Shown here: positions 1 through 7,698 of the stretch, piece after piece
Layout: every line of letters begins with the position of its first letter
How positions within the stretch are numbered: the stretch's first letter is position 1
Source of the DNA: Candidatus Omnitrophota bacterium
Lineage (GTDB): Bacteria; Omnitrophota; Gorgyraeia; Aquiviventales; Aquiviventaceae
Direction: 5' to 3'
DNA: 33,147 nucleotides
NCBI GenBank assembly: GCA_030697665.1
Contig: JAUYPJ010000002.1
Span: forward strand, 1-33,147
Notes under the pieces: generated by a model
The model's database searches: none
What the model saw: only the letters and a program-made list of their open reading frames with translations
Told to the model about the DNA's origin: nothing
Position numbers and translations under genes: made by a program

Positions 1-184
1 CGTCCGAGTCGGCTGCGACGTGGGCGGGATCCTTGCCGGCCTTCGCCCCCAGGCGGAGGAGCGGCTCCATCTTCGAGACGGTGCGGTTCCAGACGGTCAG
101 GGGAAAACCGGCCTTGGCCAGATGGGTCGCCATGGGCGCGCCCATCGTGCCCAACCCAATGAATCCCACGCGGAGTGGACTCAT
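1..184 (-). CDS. NAD-binding beta-hydroxyacid dehydrogenase (3-hydroxyisobutyrate dehydrogenase family), 5' end only
   Basis: Read on the minus strand from the ATG at 184, the protein starts MSPLRVGFIGLGTMGAPMA, continues with LAKAGFPLTVWNRT, and runs off the window. GFIGLGTMG is the GxGxxG dinucleotide-binding loop of the family, and MGAPMA followed by a VWNRT strand is its usual next part. Members oxidise 3-hydroxy acids or reduce tartronate or succinic semialdehyde with NAD(P); which substrate applies cannot be told from 61 residues. A strong promoter lies just upstream and leaves almost no leader. The catalytic lysine and the C-terminal domain are outside the window. Confidence 0.85.
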   Translation of the reverse strand, partial: MSPLRVGFIGLGTMGAPMATHLAKAGFPLTVWNRTVSKMEPLLRLGAKAGKDPAHVAADSD

Positions 185-193
185 CGCGAGGGT

Positions 194-223
194 AGGATAG
201 CGGCTCATGACGTGGCTTGTCAA
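194..223 (-). promoter_or_regulatory. Promoter of the beta-hydroxyacid dehydrogenase gene
   Basis: On the minus strand TTGACA (223-218) is followed after 18 nt by TATCCT (199-194). The -10 ends 10 nt before the ATG at 184, so the leader would be only about 3 nt. The bases after the -10 (ACC) match those after the -10 boxes at 7679, 20093 and 20969. This is sequence matching only; no transcript evidence. Confidence 0.55.
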
Positions 224-287
224 CGCGAGCCTCTGAGGGTGTCGCTGAGGAGGGACCGTATGCTGGGGGGGTCTTGGTCGAGCTGAC

Positions 288-506
288 CTACCGGCCTGCG
301 CGTGACCCGCGCGCGCTGCGCCGGCGCTTCACAACACGTTCGACCCTGCAGGCCGCCATGACGCGTCGAGCTTCCGCCCGTCCGTACACGTGGGCGATTT
401 GGCTGAGCACCAGGCCGATGACGTGGCGGGCGTAGGGTTTCCTTTCAACGAGCCGTCGATACCGGAGGATCGTCCGTCGTAACTCGTCAAGGCTGGCTGC
501 GACCAT
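288..506 (-). CDS. Small hypothetical protein coupled to the response regulator
   Basis: A 72-residue basic protein with no domain that I recognise: an N-terminal part predicted helical (LDELRRTILRYRRLVERK), a middle segment ending AEARRVMAACRVERVV, and an Arg-rich tail. Its ATG at 506 lies inside the 3' end of the response regulator gene (stop at 487), a 20-nt overlap that suggests translational coupling. If real, it may act with the regulator, but this is inference from position. High GC gives many spurious reading frames here, so the gene itself is uncertain. Confidence 0.45.
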   Translation of the reverse strand: MVAASLDELRRTILRYRRLVERKPYARHVIGLVLSQIAHVYGRAEARRVMAACRVERVVKRRRSARGSRAGR

Positions 507-867
507 TGACAGTTTGGAGGGTCCTGAGCAGCTCGGAGAGGTTCACGGGCTTGTCAAAAAATCTGTCGGCGCCGAGACGGACGGCTTCGGCCTTCGTGTC
601 GGCATCTGCCGAGCCGCTCCACATGAGGACGGTGCTGTCGGGCGACTGCGTTTTGATGTGACGGAGCACGTCGAACCCATGAAGACGGCCCGCTCCCAAG
701 CACATGTCCAGCAACACAAGCGCCGGGCGGTGCTGGGCTACGATCGGCAGGGCCGCCTCGCCGCTCGTCACGGCCCATACCCGAAAGCCCCGCCCCTCAA
801 AGAAGGTTTGCAGGGTGGTGAGCAGCATGACCTCGTCATCCACGATCAGCAGCGTGCGCGGCTCCAT
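487..867 (-). CDS. Single-domain response regulator (CheY-like receiver)
   Basis: A 126-residue stand-alone receiver domain. Acidic pocket residues D10 and D11 (IVDDE), phospho-acceptor D54 (LVLLDM), switch Ser84 (MWSGSAD) and conserved Lys106 (FDKPVN) are all present, so it should be phosphorylatable. No output domain follows, so it would act through protein partners or as a phosphate relay. No histidine kinase lies nearby. The ATG at 867 has AGGGA 5 nt upstream. It is divergent from the XRE gene, with a promoter and palindromic operator between them, and is followed by an overlapping small gene. Confidence 0.85.
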   Translation of the reverse strand: MEPRTLLIVDDEVMLLTTLQTFFEGRGFRVWAVTSGEAALPIVAQHRPALVLLDMCLGAGRLHGFDVLRHIKTQSPDSTVLMWSGSADADTKAEAVRLGADRFFDKPVNLSELLRTLQTVNGRSQP

Positions 868-944
868 CAGCGTCCCTGCGTGACTGAGCGTGTGCCGTGG
901 CTCGATCCTGTCCAGCGCGACGTCTCCTCCTTCCTACCTCTGTC

Positions 945-973
945 AGTATACCTAAAAAGGTACCTATAGACAA
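945..973 (-). promoter_or_regulatory. Promoter of the response regulator gene
   Basis: On the minus strand TTGTCT (973-968), a 17-nt spacer and TATACT (950-945). Spacing is ideal and the -10 differs from consensus at one position. It predicts a start near 938 and a leader of about 70 nt. The whole spacer is occupied by the palindromic operator described separately. Confidence 0.6.
949..965. promoter_or_regulatory. Palindromic operator between the response regulator and XRE genes
   Basis: TACCT-AAAA-AGGTA (949-962) is a perfect 5-bp inverted repeat with a 4-nt centre, and AGGTACCT (958-965) is a second overlapping palindrome, so three half-sites of the same sequence lie side by side. They fill the -35/-10 spacer of the response-regulator promoter, where a bound dimer would block RNA polymerase. 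The obvious candidate ligand is the XRE protein encoded next door; that link is inferred. Confidence 0.5.
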
Positions 974-1046
974 GTTTAACATGATTTTTACTACATCACA
1001 TGGCCTTTATTGCTTCAAGCCGCTCCCTGATACTGGTACTCTAGGC

Positions 1047-1394
1047 ATGACAATGGCCAAAAACGTCTTGCAGCAGATCGGCACGCGCATTCGCACCTAT
1101 CGGAAGCTGGCGCGCCTGACCCAGGAGCAGCTTGCCGAACGCGCTGACTTGAGCCCGCACTTCCTGGGCTTCGTGGAGCGAGGGCAAGCCAACCCCAGTC
1201 TCGACAGCCTGGTTCGAATCGCCTCAGCGCTCGGGGTCCAACTGGACGAGCTGTTCCGCTTTCCGAAGGAAGAGGCGCAGGAAGTGCGGGAACGGCTCCA
1301 AGAAATCCACCGCCTGCTGAAATACCGCACGCCTCAGGAAGTTCGAATGGTCAAGCACATCATCGAGCTGCTCCCTCCGGCTCAGCGCCCGTAG
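1047..1394 (+). CDS. XRE-family helix-turn-helix transcriptional regulator
   Basis: A 115-residue DNA-binding protein. Residues of about 8-65 form a classical XRE/Cro HTH: IGTRIRTYRKLARLTQEQLA, then SPHFLGFVERGQANPSLDSL and ALGVQLDELF. The remaining 50 residues are a short helical tail (EEAQEVRERLQEIHRLL) that may serve dimerisation. The start is the ATG at 1047, with 1053 as the alternative; an upstream in-frame extension to 897 would cross the operator region and has no HTH homology. It probably regulates the divergent response regulator and itself through the palindrome at 949-965. No protease or ligand domain is present. Confidence 0.85.
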   Translation: MTMAKNVLQQIGTRIRTYRKLARLTQEQLAERADLSPHFLGFVERGQANPSLDSLVRIASALGVQLDELFRFPKEEAQEVRERLQEIHRLLKYRTPQEVRMVKHIIELLPPAQRP

Positions 1395-1405
1395 TCGCAC
1401 GTTCC

Positions 1406-1437
1406 GTGGAGCCCCCCGGGTAAGCCCGGGGCTCCAC
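1406..1437 (+). terminator. GC-rich hairpin after the XRE gene
   Basis: GTGGAGCCCC and its complement GGGGCTCCAC enclose a short centre containing CCGGG and TAAGCCC, starting 12 nt after the XRE stop. The stem is very stable but no T-run follows, so it is either a weak terminator or another palindromic repeat like its neighbours. Confidence 0.45.
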
Positions 1438-1441
1438 TGCC

Positions 1442-1477
1442 GTCGTCCTTCGACTCGCTTCGCTCGCTCAGGACGAC
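1442..1477. repeat. Palindromic repeat, compact copy
   Basis: GTCGTCCT (1442-1449) pairs with AGGACGAC (1470-1477); the inside reads TCGACTCG-CTTCG-CTCGCTC. This is a REP-like sequence in the gene-free stretch 1395-1715 between the XRE gene and the end of sdhB. That stretch also holds the hairpin at 1406-1437 and the related repeat at 1503-1547; I see no gene in it. Confidence 0.6.
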
Positions 1478-1502
1478 CCTTCGCCTACGGGGTGGGCGAC
1501 AT

Positions 1503-1547
1503 CCTGAGCGAGGGCCCCCCTGCCAAGGCCGTGGCCCGAGTCGAAGG
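1503..1547. repeat. Palindromic repeat, expanded copy in opposite orientation
   Basis: CCTGAGCGAG (1503-1512) and CGAGTCGAAGG (1537-1547) are exactly the two halves of the reverse complement of the repeat at 1442-1477. There they are separated by CGAAG, here by 24 nt of unrelated sequence. So the two copies share arms but differ in the central loop. Confidence 0.6.
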
Positions 1548-1715
1548 GTCGATCACGCGCTTCGCGCCTCCACCGACCGTGCGGTCAGGCCACACCCGAG
1601 GCGCCCCCGCTGTTGTCTCAGCCTCCGGTCTCGAAAACACGCCGCGGGGGACGCAAACCCCTCCATGGGACGGGCAAGGCCGATGACGTTGGAACGGCAC
1701 GAGCGAGCGAGGGGC

Positions 1716-2441
1716 TCAGGCGGAAGCGGAGGGTCGCTGTCGGTGAATGCTGGAGCGGAGGAGAAGCTGTTTGACTTCGCCGATCGCCTTGGTCACCTGA
1801 ATCCCGCGGGGACAGGCCTCCGTGCAGTTGAAGATCGTCCGGCACCGCCAGACGCCGCTGGCGGCGTTGAGGGTGGCGAGGCGCTCCGCCCGGCCCTCAT
1901 CGCGGCTGTCGAAGAGGAAGCGGTGCGCCTGGACGATCGCCGCCGGGCCGACGTAGGCGCTGTTCGCCCAAAAGGAGGGACACGAGGTCGTGCAGGCCCC
2001 GCAGAGGATGCACTTGGTCGTATCCTCATAGCGCTCGCGCTGGGCCGGGCTCTGCAGCCGCTCAGTCGGAGGCGGCTGATCCCCCGTGATGAGATACGGT
2101 TTCACAGCTTTGTACTTCTCAAAGAAACCCGTCATATCGACCACGAGGTCTTTGAGGACCGAAAACCCTCGCATCGGTTCGATGACGATGGGCTGCTGGA
2201 AGTCCCGAATGAGGACCTTGCACGCGAGGCGATTTCTCCCGTTGATCAGCATGGCATCCGACCCGCAGATCCCGTGGGCGCACGAGCGGCGAAACGTGAG
2301 GCTCCCGTCCTGGTACCACTTCACCGCATGGAGGGCGTCGAGCACCCGATCGGTCGGCTCGACCGTCACCGTATATGCGCGCCACTGCGGCTGCGCGTCC
2401 TGCTCGGGGTTAAACCGTTTGATCTTGAGGTGGACTTGCAT
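1716..2441 (-). CDS. sdhB: Succinate dehydrogenase iron-sulfur subunit SdhB
   Basis: A 241-residue subunit that carries electrons from the flavin of SdhA to the membrane anchor. The [2Fe-2S] ligands are C54, C59, D62 and C74 (SCAHGICGSD ... RLAC), with Asp as third ligand as in E. coli. CILCGACTTSCP binds the [4Fe-4S] cluster, and CRTIFNC followed by EACPRGI the [3Fe-4S] cluster. Length is normal. I chose the ATG at 2441 (MQVHLKIKRF) over one 30 nt upstream because the ferredoxin fold begins there. It overlaps the end of the cyclophilin-like gene by 32 nt. Unusually, it is separated from sdhCDA by two genes, one of opposite strand. Confidence 0.95.
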   Translation of the reverse strand: MQVHLKIKRFNPEQDAQPQWRAYTVTVEPTDRVLDALHAVKWYQDGSLTFRRSCAHGICGSDAMLINGRNRLACKVLIRDFQQPIVIEPMRGFSVLKDLVVDMTGFFEKYKAVKPYLITGDQPPPTERLQSPAQRERYEDTTKCILCGACTTSCPSFWANSAYVGPAAIVQAHRFLFDSRDEGRAERLATLNAASGVWRCRTIFNCTEACPRGIQVTKAIGEVKQLLLRSSIHRQRPSASA

Positions 2442-2883
2442 GCGCGACCACGATAGGGTTACCGTCGGCAATCGACCGCAAGAGCGCCACGGGGGCTGCC
2501 GTGTGCCCCACGACGGTCACGGCGCTGGCGGGACGCGGCTCCCGCCCGCGGGAGACCGGGGTCTTCCCGAAGAAGATGCACAGGCAGGGGCCTTCCGGCC
2601 AATAGGCCAGATCCCCCACCTGCACCTCCAGCGTCGGCTGCGTGTTAGGCATCTGCACCGGGACATCGAAGTAGATCTCCTCGCCCCACCGCCTGGCCGT
2701 GGACGTCAGGGGCAGGTGTCGCAAGAGTGCCGTTGCGATGGGGGTCCCATTCAACATCCCGTCAAATGTGCCGCGGGCGGTCTGAAAGCGCACGACGGCC
2801 CTTGCGCCCTCATGCGCAGCCGCCGGCCGATGAGCTGCCGATGAGTATTCAGGTTGTCTGCCGCCCATCTCACAGGGTATCAT
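2410..2883 (-). CDS. Cyclophilin-like fold protein (TM1367/DUF3830-type family)
   Basis: The core reads RWGEEIYFDVPV, then LEVQVGDLAYWPEGPCLCIFFG and KTPVS, the pattern of the small cyclophilin-like family typified by Thermotoga TM1367, whose biological role is unknown. The family normally starts with a beta strand equal to VVRFQTARGTFDG, so roughly 28 N-terminal residues read from the ATG at 2883 are extra. A GTG in that strand with AAGGG 5 nt before it is an alternative start. The 2883 start has GGAGG 10 nt upstream. The tail overlaps sdhB by 32 nt, implying co-transcription with it. Confidence 0.75.
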   Translation of the reverse strand: MIPCEMGGRQPEYSSAAHRPAAAHEGARAVVRFQTARGTFDGMLNGTPIATALLRHLPLTSTARRWGEEIYFDVPVQMPNTQPTLEVQVGDLAYWPEGPCLCIFFGKTPVSRGREPRPASAVTVVGHTAAPVALLRSIADGNPIVVAHASPPQDQTV

Positions 2884-2912
2884 AGGGAGGATTCCTCCAG
2901 GGTGTCAAGGGG

Positions 2913-4292
2913 ATGCCGCTGCGCACGCTGCGCGCCAAACTGATCGCCTGCTGGGTCGCCTTCGCCGCGGCCCTGGTCGTCGCGACCAACCTCATCGCCT
3001 TTCGCACCGCGCTGGATGCCCAATTCCGGCAGCTCCAGCAGACGCTGATGGCGGTCGCCTCCACCGCCGCGCTCGTCATTGACGGGGACCTGCATGAGCG
3101 CATCCCGCCGCACCCCTCGAGCACGGAGCTGCCCGCCTACCGCAGCCTGATCGAGCGGCTCCGGGCGATCCGAGACGCCAACCCCGCTATCCGCTACGTC
3201 TACACCATGGTATCGTCGGACGTCCCCGGCCGGTGGCACTACCTCGGCGACGCTGAAGAGCACGAGACGTCGTTTCCCGGCGAACCCTACGATGTCACGC
3301 GCTATCCCGCGATGGCCGCCGGACTGCAAGGTCCGAGCGTCGATCCAACGCTGACGGTGGACGAGTGGGGCGCGCTGCTCTCCGGCTACGCGCCGATCCG
3401 CACGCGCGACGGCCGGCCGGTCGGCATCGTGGGAATCGACATGTCCGGCGAGCAGGTCCTCCGAACCCAAGCGGCGCTTCGGCGATGGCGAGTGGCCGTC
3501 CTGGCCATCGGGCTGCTGGCGGTCATCGGCCTGGGATTCGTCCTGGGCGGGTGGCTGTCACGCCCCCTCCAAGAGTTGGTGCAGGGGACCCAGCGAATCG
3601 GCCAGGGGGATTTCGAGTATCGCGTCCCCATCCGATCAGGCGATGAAGTGGGACGGCTCGCCCAATCGTTCAACCACATGGCGGCGATGCTCTCGGACAC
3701 CCTGGCGCAGCTGCGCGAGCATGTCGTCTCGACGCTCCAAACGCTCTCCAAGGCCATTGAGGCGAAAGACCCCTACACCCGAGGGCATTCCGCCCGCGTG
3801 CAGCACTACGCGGTGAAGATCGCCTGCCAGATGGGGCTGCCCCAGGACCAGGTGGAGGTGATCCGCGAGATGAGCCTCCTCCACGACGTCGGCAAGATCG
3901 GCGTGAAGGAAGAGATCCTCAACAAGCCCTCCAAGCTGACCCCGGAAGAGTTCGAGCACATCAAGCGCCATCCCGATCTCGGCTACAAGATCCTGGAGCC
4001 GCTCAAGCTGCCGAAGGAGGCGCTGGACATCATCTGGTGCCACCACGAGCGGCTGAACGGCCAGGGCTATCCGAGAGGGCTGCAGGAGGACCAGATTCCG
4101 CTGGCGGTGGGCATCGTGGCGGTAGCGGACACCTTCGACGCCATGACCGGCCATCGTCCTTACCGTCCCACGCCGCTCACCTTCGCGGAGGCGATGGACG
4201 AGCTGCGACGGCACAGCGGCAGTCATTTCATGCCCACGGTCGTCGAGGCGTTGGCCGCGCTCCTGCGGCAGGAAGGCAAGCTGGCCGTCTAG
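2913..4292 (+). CDS. Membrane HD-GYP phosphodiesterase with extracytoplasmic sensor and HAMP domain
   Basis: A 459-residue protein predicted to hydrolyse cyclic di-GMP. Order: TM1 (about 9-30), a periplasmic Cache/PDC-like sensor (about 31-190), TM2 (about 193-214), HAMP (about 215-265) and HD-GYP (about 275-455). The HD pair is H324-D325 in [10 protein letters not shown], the second metal motif is HHE at 377-379, and the GYP motif is GQGYPRG at 383-389. All metal ligands look intact. It is transcribed against the sdh genes. Its stop codon overlaps the sdhA stop in a shared CTAG (4289-4292). The start ATG has only AAGGGG directly against it. Confidence 0.93.
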   Translation: MPLRTLRAKLIACWVAFAAALVVATNLIAFRTALDAQFRQLQQTLMAVASTAALVIDGDLHERIPPHPSSTELPAYRSLIERLRAIRDANPAIRYVYTMVSSDVPGRWHYLGDAEEHETSFPGEPYDVTRYPAMAAGLQGPSVDPTLTVDEWGALLSGYAPIRTRDGRPVGIVGIDMSGEQVLRTQAALRRWRVAVLAIGLLAVIGLGFVLGGWLSRPLQELVQGTQRIGQGDFEYRVPIRSGDEVGRLAQSFNHMAAMLSDTLAQLREHVVSTLQTLSKAIEAKDPYTRGHSARVQHYAVKIACQMGLPQDQVEVIREMSLLHDVGKIGVKEEILNKPSKLTPEEFEHIKRHPDLGYKILEPLKLPKEALDIIWCHHERLNGQGYPRGLQEDQIPLAVGIVAVADTFDAMTGHRPYRPTPLTFAEAMDELRRHSGSHFMPTVVEALAALLRQEGKLAV

Positions 4293-6028
4293 TACTTCCG
4301 CTCTTGGGGTTGAAACCGCGTGATCGTCACCGGCTTGTACGTCAACCCAACCGTCTCTCCCGTCGCGACGGCCAGCGAATGCCGTAACCACCCCGCGTCA
4401 TCGCGGGCGGGATGATCCTCTCGACTGTGCGCCCCGCGGGATTCGGTCCGCGCCAGCGCCGCCGCCGTGGTCACCCACGCCAGATCCAGCAGGTAGCCCA
4501 GCTCGAGCGCCTCCTCAAGCTCCGTGTTGAAGCGACGGCTCCGGTCCTGGACCTCCACGGCGCGGTAGCGACTCCGCAACGTCGCGATCCCCGCGAGCGC
4601 TTCCTTCAGACCGGCCTCCTCCCGATAGACGGAGACGTGGCGCATCATGATCTCTTGGAGCTCATCCCGCAAGCGGGCAATCGCCTCTCCTCCGCGCGGG
4701 GTGGTGAGCCGGTCCAGCTCCTCTTGCGCGCGACGCGTGGCCTCCGGAGGCAGAGGCGGAAGGTCCGCCTGCGGGATATACTGGGCGATGTGCCGGCCGC
4801 CGCGACGTCCGAACACGACGATGTCCACAAGCGAGTTGGTCCCCAGGCGATTGGCGCCGTGCACCGACACGCACGCGCACTCCCCTGCGGCGTACAGCCC
4901 CCTCACCGGCGCCTGGTGGGCATCGAGCACTTGGGCCTGCGCGTCGGTGGGAATGCCGCCCATGGCGTAGTGGGCGGTCGGCTGCACCGGGATCAGCTCT
5001 CTGACCGGATCGAGGCCCAGGTAGGTGCGCACGAAGTCCGCGATGTCGGGCAGCTTGCGCTCCACCAGCCCCGCCTCAAGGTGCGTCAGATCGAGATGCA
5101 CGTAGTCGCGGCCCTGGATTCCTCGGCCGGCTCGGATTTCGCGGTAGATCGCCCGGCTGACCATGTCCCGCGGGGCGAGATCCAGCAGCGTCGGGGCGTA
5201 GCGCTCCATGAACCGCTCGCCCCGGTCGTTGCGCAGGATGCCGCCTTCGCCCCGGGCCCCTTCGGTGATCAGGATGCCCAGCTTGTAGATTCCCGTCGGA
5301 TGGAACTGAAAGAACTCCATGTCCTCCAGCGGCACGCCGCGCCGGAATACGATCGCGCAGCCATCCCCGGTGAGGGTGTGGGCGTTCGAGGTCACCTTGT
5401 ACATGCGCCCGAAACCGCCCGTCGCCAGGAGCACCGCCTTGGCGTGGAAGAGGTGCAGTTCGCCGGTCGCCAGACACCACGCGACGATGCCGCTGCATCG
5501 CCCCTCGTGGATCAGGACATCCAGCAGGCGAAACTCGTCGAAGAATACCACCCCCTGCTTGATGCACTGTTGATAGAGCGTCTGGAGGATCATGTGCCCG
5601 GTGCGGTCGGCGGCGTAACAGGCGCGCCGGATGGGGGCTTTGCCGAACTCGGTGGTGTGGCCGCCGAAGCGGCGCTGGTCAATCGTGCCCTCGGCCGTCC
5701 GGTTGAAGGGCAGGCCCATGTGCTCGAGCTCGTAGACCACCTCGATCGCCTCCTGACACATCACCTCGACGGCATCCTGGTCGCAGAGGTAATCGCCCCC
5801 TTTCACCGTGTCGAACATGTGCCATTCCCAGCGATCGGGCTCAAGATTGCCGAGGGCCGCCCCGATGCCGCCTTGCGCCGTGCCGGTGTGCGAGCGGGTC
5901 GGGTAGAGCTTGCTGACCACGGCCACCCGACAGCGCTTGGAGGCTTCCAGCGCTGCCATCAACCCGGCGCCGCCGGCGCCCACGATCACCGCATCGAACT
6001 GATGGCGCAGGACAGGAGGTGGCGTCAT
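4289..6028 (-). CDS. sdhA: Succinate dehydrogenase flavoprotein subunit SdhA
   Basis: A 579-residue flavoprotein oxidising succinate to fumarate. [16 protein letters not shown] is the FAD-binding loop. [11 protein letters not shown] carries the His that binds FAD covalently. Catalytic and substrate regions include [27 protein letters not shown] and the C-terminal [14 protein letters not shown]. Length is normal. The ATG at 6028 overlaps the sdhD stop (TGATG), so translation is coupled. Order on the minus strand is sdhC, sdhD, sdhA; sdhB is not next. It converges on the HD-GYP gene with overlapping stops, so no terminator separates the two. Confidence 0.96.
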   Translation of the reverse strand: MTPPPVLRHQFDAVIVGAGGAGLMAALEASKRCRVAVVSKLYPTRSHTGTAQGGIGAALGNLEPDRWEWHMFDTVKGGDYLCDQDAVEVMCQEAIEVVYELEHMGLPFNRTAEGTIDQRRFGGHTTEFGKAPIRRACYAADRTGHMILQTLYQQCIKQGVVFFDEFRLLDVLIHEGRCSGIVAWCLATGELHLFHAKAVLLATGGFGRMYKVTSNAHTLTGDGCAIVFRRGVPLEDMEFFQFHPTGIYKLGILITEGARGEGGILRNDRGERFMERYAPTLLDLAPRDMVSRAIYREIRAGRGIQGRDYVHLDLTHLEAGLVERKLPDIADFVRTYLGLDPVRELIPVQPTAHYAMGGIPTDAQAQVLDAHQAPVRGLYAAGECACVSVHGANRLGTNSLVDIVVFGRRGGRHIAQYIPQADLPPLPPEATRRAQEELDRLTTPRGGEAIARLRDELQEIMMRHVSVYREEAGLKEALAGIATLRSRYRAVEVQDRSRRFNTELEEALELGYLLDLAWVTTAAALARTESRGAHSREDHPARDDAGWLRHSLAVATGETVGLTYKPVTITRFQPQERKY

Positions 6029-6417
6029 CACGAGGACGGCACCGGCGCGAAGAACACGACCACCCCCAGCCCCAACACCAGCAGCCCGCCCCCGATGACG
6101 TAGAGGGCCCCGAGGGCGATGCGCCGCCAGGGCGCGGCGTGCACGTAATCGTCGATCAGGATCCGCGCGCCGTTGAGCCCGTGCACCAGCGCCAGCACGA
6201 GCATCGTGCCGTCGTAGAGCCGCCACGTCCACCCGGCGTAGCGGTTCGCCACGAACGCATAGGAGATCTCATCCACGTTGTGGATGAGATGCATGAGCGC
6301 CATATGCCCGAGCGCCAGCACGAGCAGCAGGAGCCCTGACAGGCGCATGAACACCCAGGACCAGAGCTCGAATCCCCCGGCTGGCTTTGGCTGCGAGTAG
6401 GAGGAAGAGACGACCAT
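6028..6417 (-). CDS. sdhD: Succinate dehydrogenase membrane anchor SdhD
   Basis: A 129-residue membrane anchor with three hydrophobic helices: [20 protein letters not shown], the segment around [18 protein letters not shown], and [33 protein letters not shown] and [16 protein letters not shown] supply the haem-ligand His and the conserved HGxxGxR-type quinone motif. The start is the ATG at 6417 (MVVSSSYSQ). An upstream in-frame extension would only translate the 7-nt repeat at 6429-6490, so I rejected it. No Shine-Dalgarno sequence is evident because the repeat abuts the start. Confidence 0.88.
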   Translation of the reverse strand: MVVSSSYSQPKPAGGFELWSWVFMRLSGLLLLVLALGHMALMHLIHNVDEISYAFVANRYAGWTWRLYDGTMLVLALVHGLNGARILIDDYVHAAPWRRIALGALYVIGGGLLVLGLGVVVFFAPVPSS

Positions 6418-6428
6418 CACGCGGTACG

Positions 6429-6490
6429 TTTCGGGTTTCGGGTTTCGGGTTTCGGGTATGAACTCGCAACTCGAAACTCGCAACTCGTAA
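6429..6490. repeat. Heptamer-word inverted repeat between sdhC and sdhD
   Basis: Left arm: TTTCGGG four times (6429-6456). Right arm: ACTCGCA, ACTCGAA, ACTCGCA, ACTCGTA (6462-6489). The arms are complementary in 7-nt register with one G-T wobble per word and a loop of about 5 nt. It occupies the gap between the sdhC stop and the sdhD start within one operon. Confidence 0.8.
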
Positions 6491-6511
6491 CCACTAGCAT
6501 CATCGCTCGTC

Positions 6512-6865
6512 TCAAAAGAGGGGGCGGAGCATGATCCAGGCGATGGGGATCATGAGGCACGTGAAGCAGACCATCTGCACCGTAAAGAGCGCTTTGTGGA
6601 ATCGCATCAGCTCGACCCACCAATCGATGAGGATGATGCGCAGGCCGTTCAGGGCGTGGAACAGCAGCGAGGCGAAGAGCCCCACCTCCATCACCCGGAA
6701 GAACGGCAGCCGGTAGAACGCGACGATCGTGTTGTACTGCTCAGGGCCCAGGATGATCAACGCCGTATCCAGAATGTGCACGCAGAGAAAGAGCAGCACG
6801 CCGACGCCGGTGATGCGGTGGAGCGCCCACGACCACTGCCCGACACCTCCCCGATAAACGCTCAT
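6512..6865 (-). CDS. sdhC: Succinate dehydrogenase cytochrome b subunit SdhC
   Basis: A 117-residue three-helix cytochrome b subunit. SWALHRITGVGVLLFLCVHI is the diagnostic N-terminal segment (HRxTG near the quinone site). SLLFHALNGLRIILIDWW carries the haem-ligating His and the conserved HxxNGxR. The last helix is VQMVCFTCLMIPIAWIML. Length is typical. It is the first gene of the sdhC-D-A operon. Its ATG at 6865 is flanked directly by a heptamer repeat that supplies the upstream sequence, and I see no clear promoter, so transcription could also read in from queC. Confidence 0.92.
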   Translation of the reverse strand: MSVYRGGVGQWSWALHRITGVGVLLFLCVHILDTALIILGPEQYNTIVAFYRLPFFRVMEVGLFASLLFHALNGLRIILIDWWVELMRFHKALFTVQMVCFTCLMIPIAWIMLRPLF

Positions 6866-6948
6866 GTGTAATGTTCAAGGTGTAATGTGTAATGGACAGG
6901 CGTCGTCCGACGGTGTTCCATGACACATTGAACCTGACACATTCCACA
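6866..6948. repeat. Heptamer-word inverted repeat between queC and sdhC
   Basis: Left arm words TGTAATG, TTCAAGG, TGTAATG, TGTAATG; right arm TGACACA, TTGAACC, TGACACA, TTCCACA (6920-6947). The right arm reverse complement matches the left arm around GTTCAA. The left arm directly touches the sdhC start codon. Confidence 0.7.
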
Positions 6949-6956
6949 AGACTGGC

Positions 6957-7616
6957 TCATGCGTAGCGCGTCAAGTCGGGGACGCTGGCGAGACGAAAGG
7001 CGCGCTGGCGCTCAGCGCACTTGTTGCATCGGCCGCAGTGGAAGCGCCCTCGCGGGTTGAGGCAGGAGAAGGTCAAGGCCAGCGGGAGCTGTTGCGCCCG
7101 ACAGAGGAGCTGGGCTTTGCTGACCCGGGCAATGGGACTCAGGATGCGGAGGGGCCGACCCAGCGCCTCGCTCAGACTGGCTGCCAACTGCGCGAAAAAT
7201 CGCGGGGAGGCATCCCCAAATGGGTTGCCCTTCAGGATCCCCAGGGCGATCGTGCTGATCCGACGTCGGACACAGACGAGGGCCGCTGCGCTGATGAGCA
7301 GCAGGTTGCGCCCCGGCAGGTACACGGCGCTGTCCGGGCTGGACGGACCGGGGATCCGGCGACCGGTGAGGCTCCAATGGGCGCCGTACACGGAACGAAG
7401 CGGCAGATCGATGATGGCGATCGGCATCCGTCGGGGCGCGCGCGTGGCCGCGAGGAACCGCCGCAACCAGTACACCTCAGCGCGTTCCCAGCGGAAGCCG
7501 CAGCGAAGATAGAGGGGCAGCACGGGGTGGCCGTCTTCCAGGAGTCGGTGCAACAGCACGGCGCTGTCCAACCCGCCGCTGACGAGCGCACAGATGGGCA
7601 CGCGTCGTGTCCGCAT
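6957..7616 (-). CDS. queC: QueC-like 7-cyano-7-deazaguanine synthase / PP-loop ATPase
   Basis: About 219 residues. LVSGGLDSAVLLHRLLEDG is the PP-loop ATP pyrophosphatase motif. AVYLPGRNLLLISAAALV matches the VPGRN region of QueC. The C-terminus TFSCLNPRG, FHCGRCNKCAERQRAF holds the four zinc Cys of QueC. The enzyme makes preQ0 from 7-carboxy-7-deazaguanine, ATP and ammonia, for queuosine or other deazapurines. Divergence from textbook QueC is considerable (for example GNPFGDASPRFF in place of the usual D-x-SGYPD motif), so a related ATPase is possible. The start at 7616 fits an almost leaderless promoter; an ATG-like start at 7631 is the alternative. Confidence 0.78.
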   Translation of the reverse strand: MRTRRVPICALVSGGLDSAVLLHRLLEDGHPVLPLYLRCGFRWERAEVYWLRRFLAATRAPRRMPIAIIDLPLRSVYGAHWSLTGRRIPGPSSPDSAVYLPGRNLLLISAAALVCVRRRISTIALGILKGNPFGDASPRFFAQLAASLSEALGRPLRILSPIARVSKAQLLCRAQQLPLALTFSCLNPRGRFHCGRCNKCAERQRAFRLASVPDLTRYA

Positions 7617-7621
7617 ACTCA

Positions 7622-7650
7622 ACGGTAACAAAGCATACCGGGAAAGTCAA
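7622..7650 (-). promoter_or_regulatory. Promoter of queC, predicted leaderless
   Basis: On the minus strand TTGACT (7650-7645), a 17-nt spacer, then TACCGT (7627-7622) preceded by TGT, an extended -10. The -10 ends 6 nt before the ATG at 7616, so the transcript should begin at the start codon. Confidence 0.55.
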
Positions 7651-7675
7651 CCGCCGCCCCCTCGCGGAGAAAATA

Positions 7676-7684
7676 TGCTATACT
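7676..7684 (+). promoter_or_regulatory. Extended -10 promoter of the HAMP protein gene
   Basis: TGC-TATACT (7676-7684) followed by ACC. The 12-mer TGCTATACTACC matches TGCTAGACTACC at 20967 and TGTTAGACTACC on the minus strand ending at 20090. No good -35 is visible, as expected for an extended -10 site. It predicts a start near 7691. Confidence 0.5.
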
Positions 7685-7698
7685 ACCCGCAACGTGCC

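Noticed and set aside
897..1046. N-terminal extension of the XRE gene
   Set aside because: It would translate the promoter/operator region and adds no conserved sequence.
4412..6103. Long plus-strand open frame opposite sdhA
   Set aside because: It lies entirely antisense to a clear SdhA; long antisense frames are expected at this GC content and the translation has no family features.
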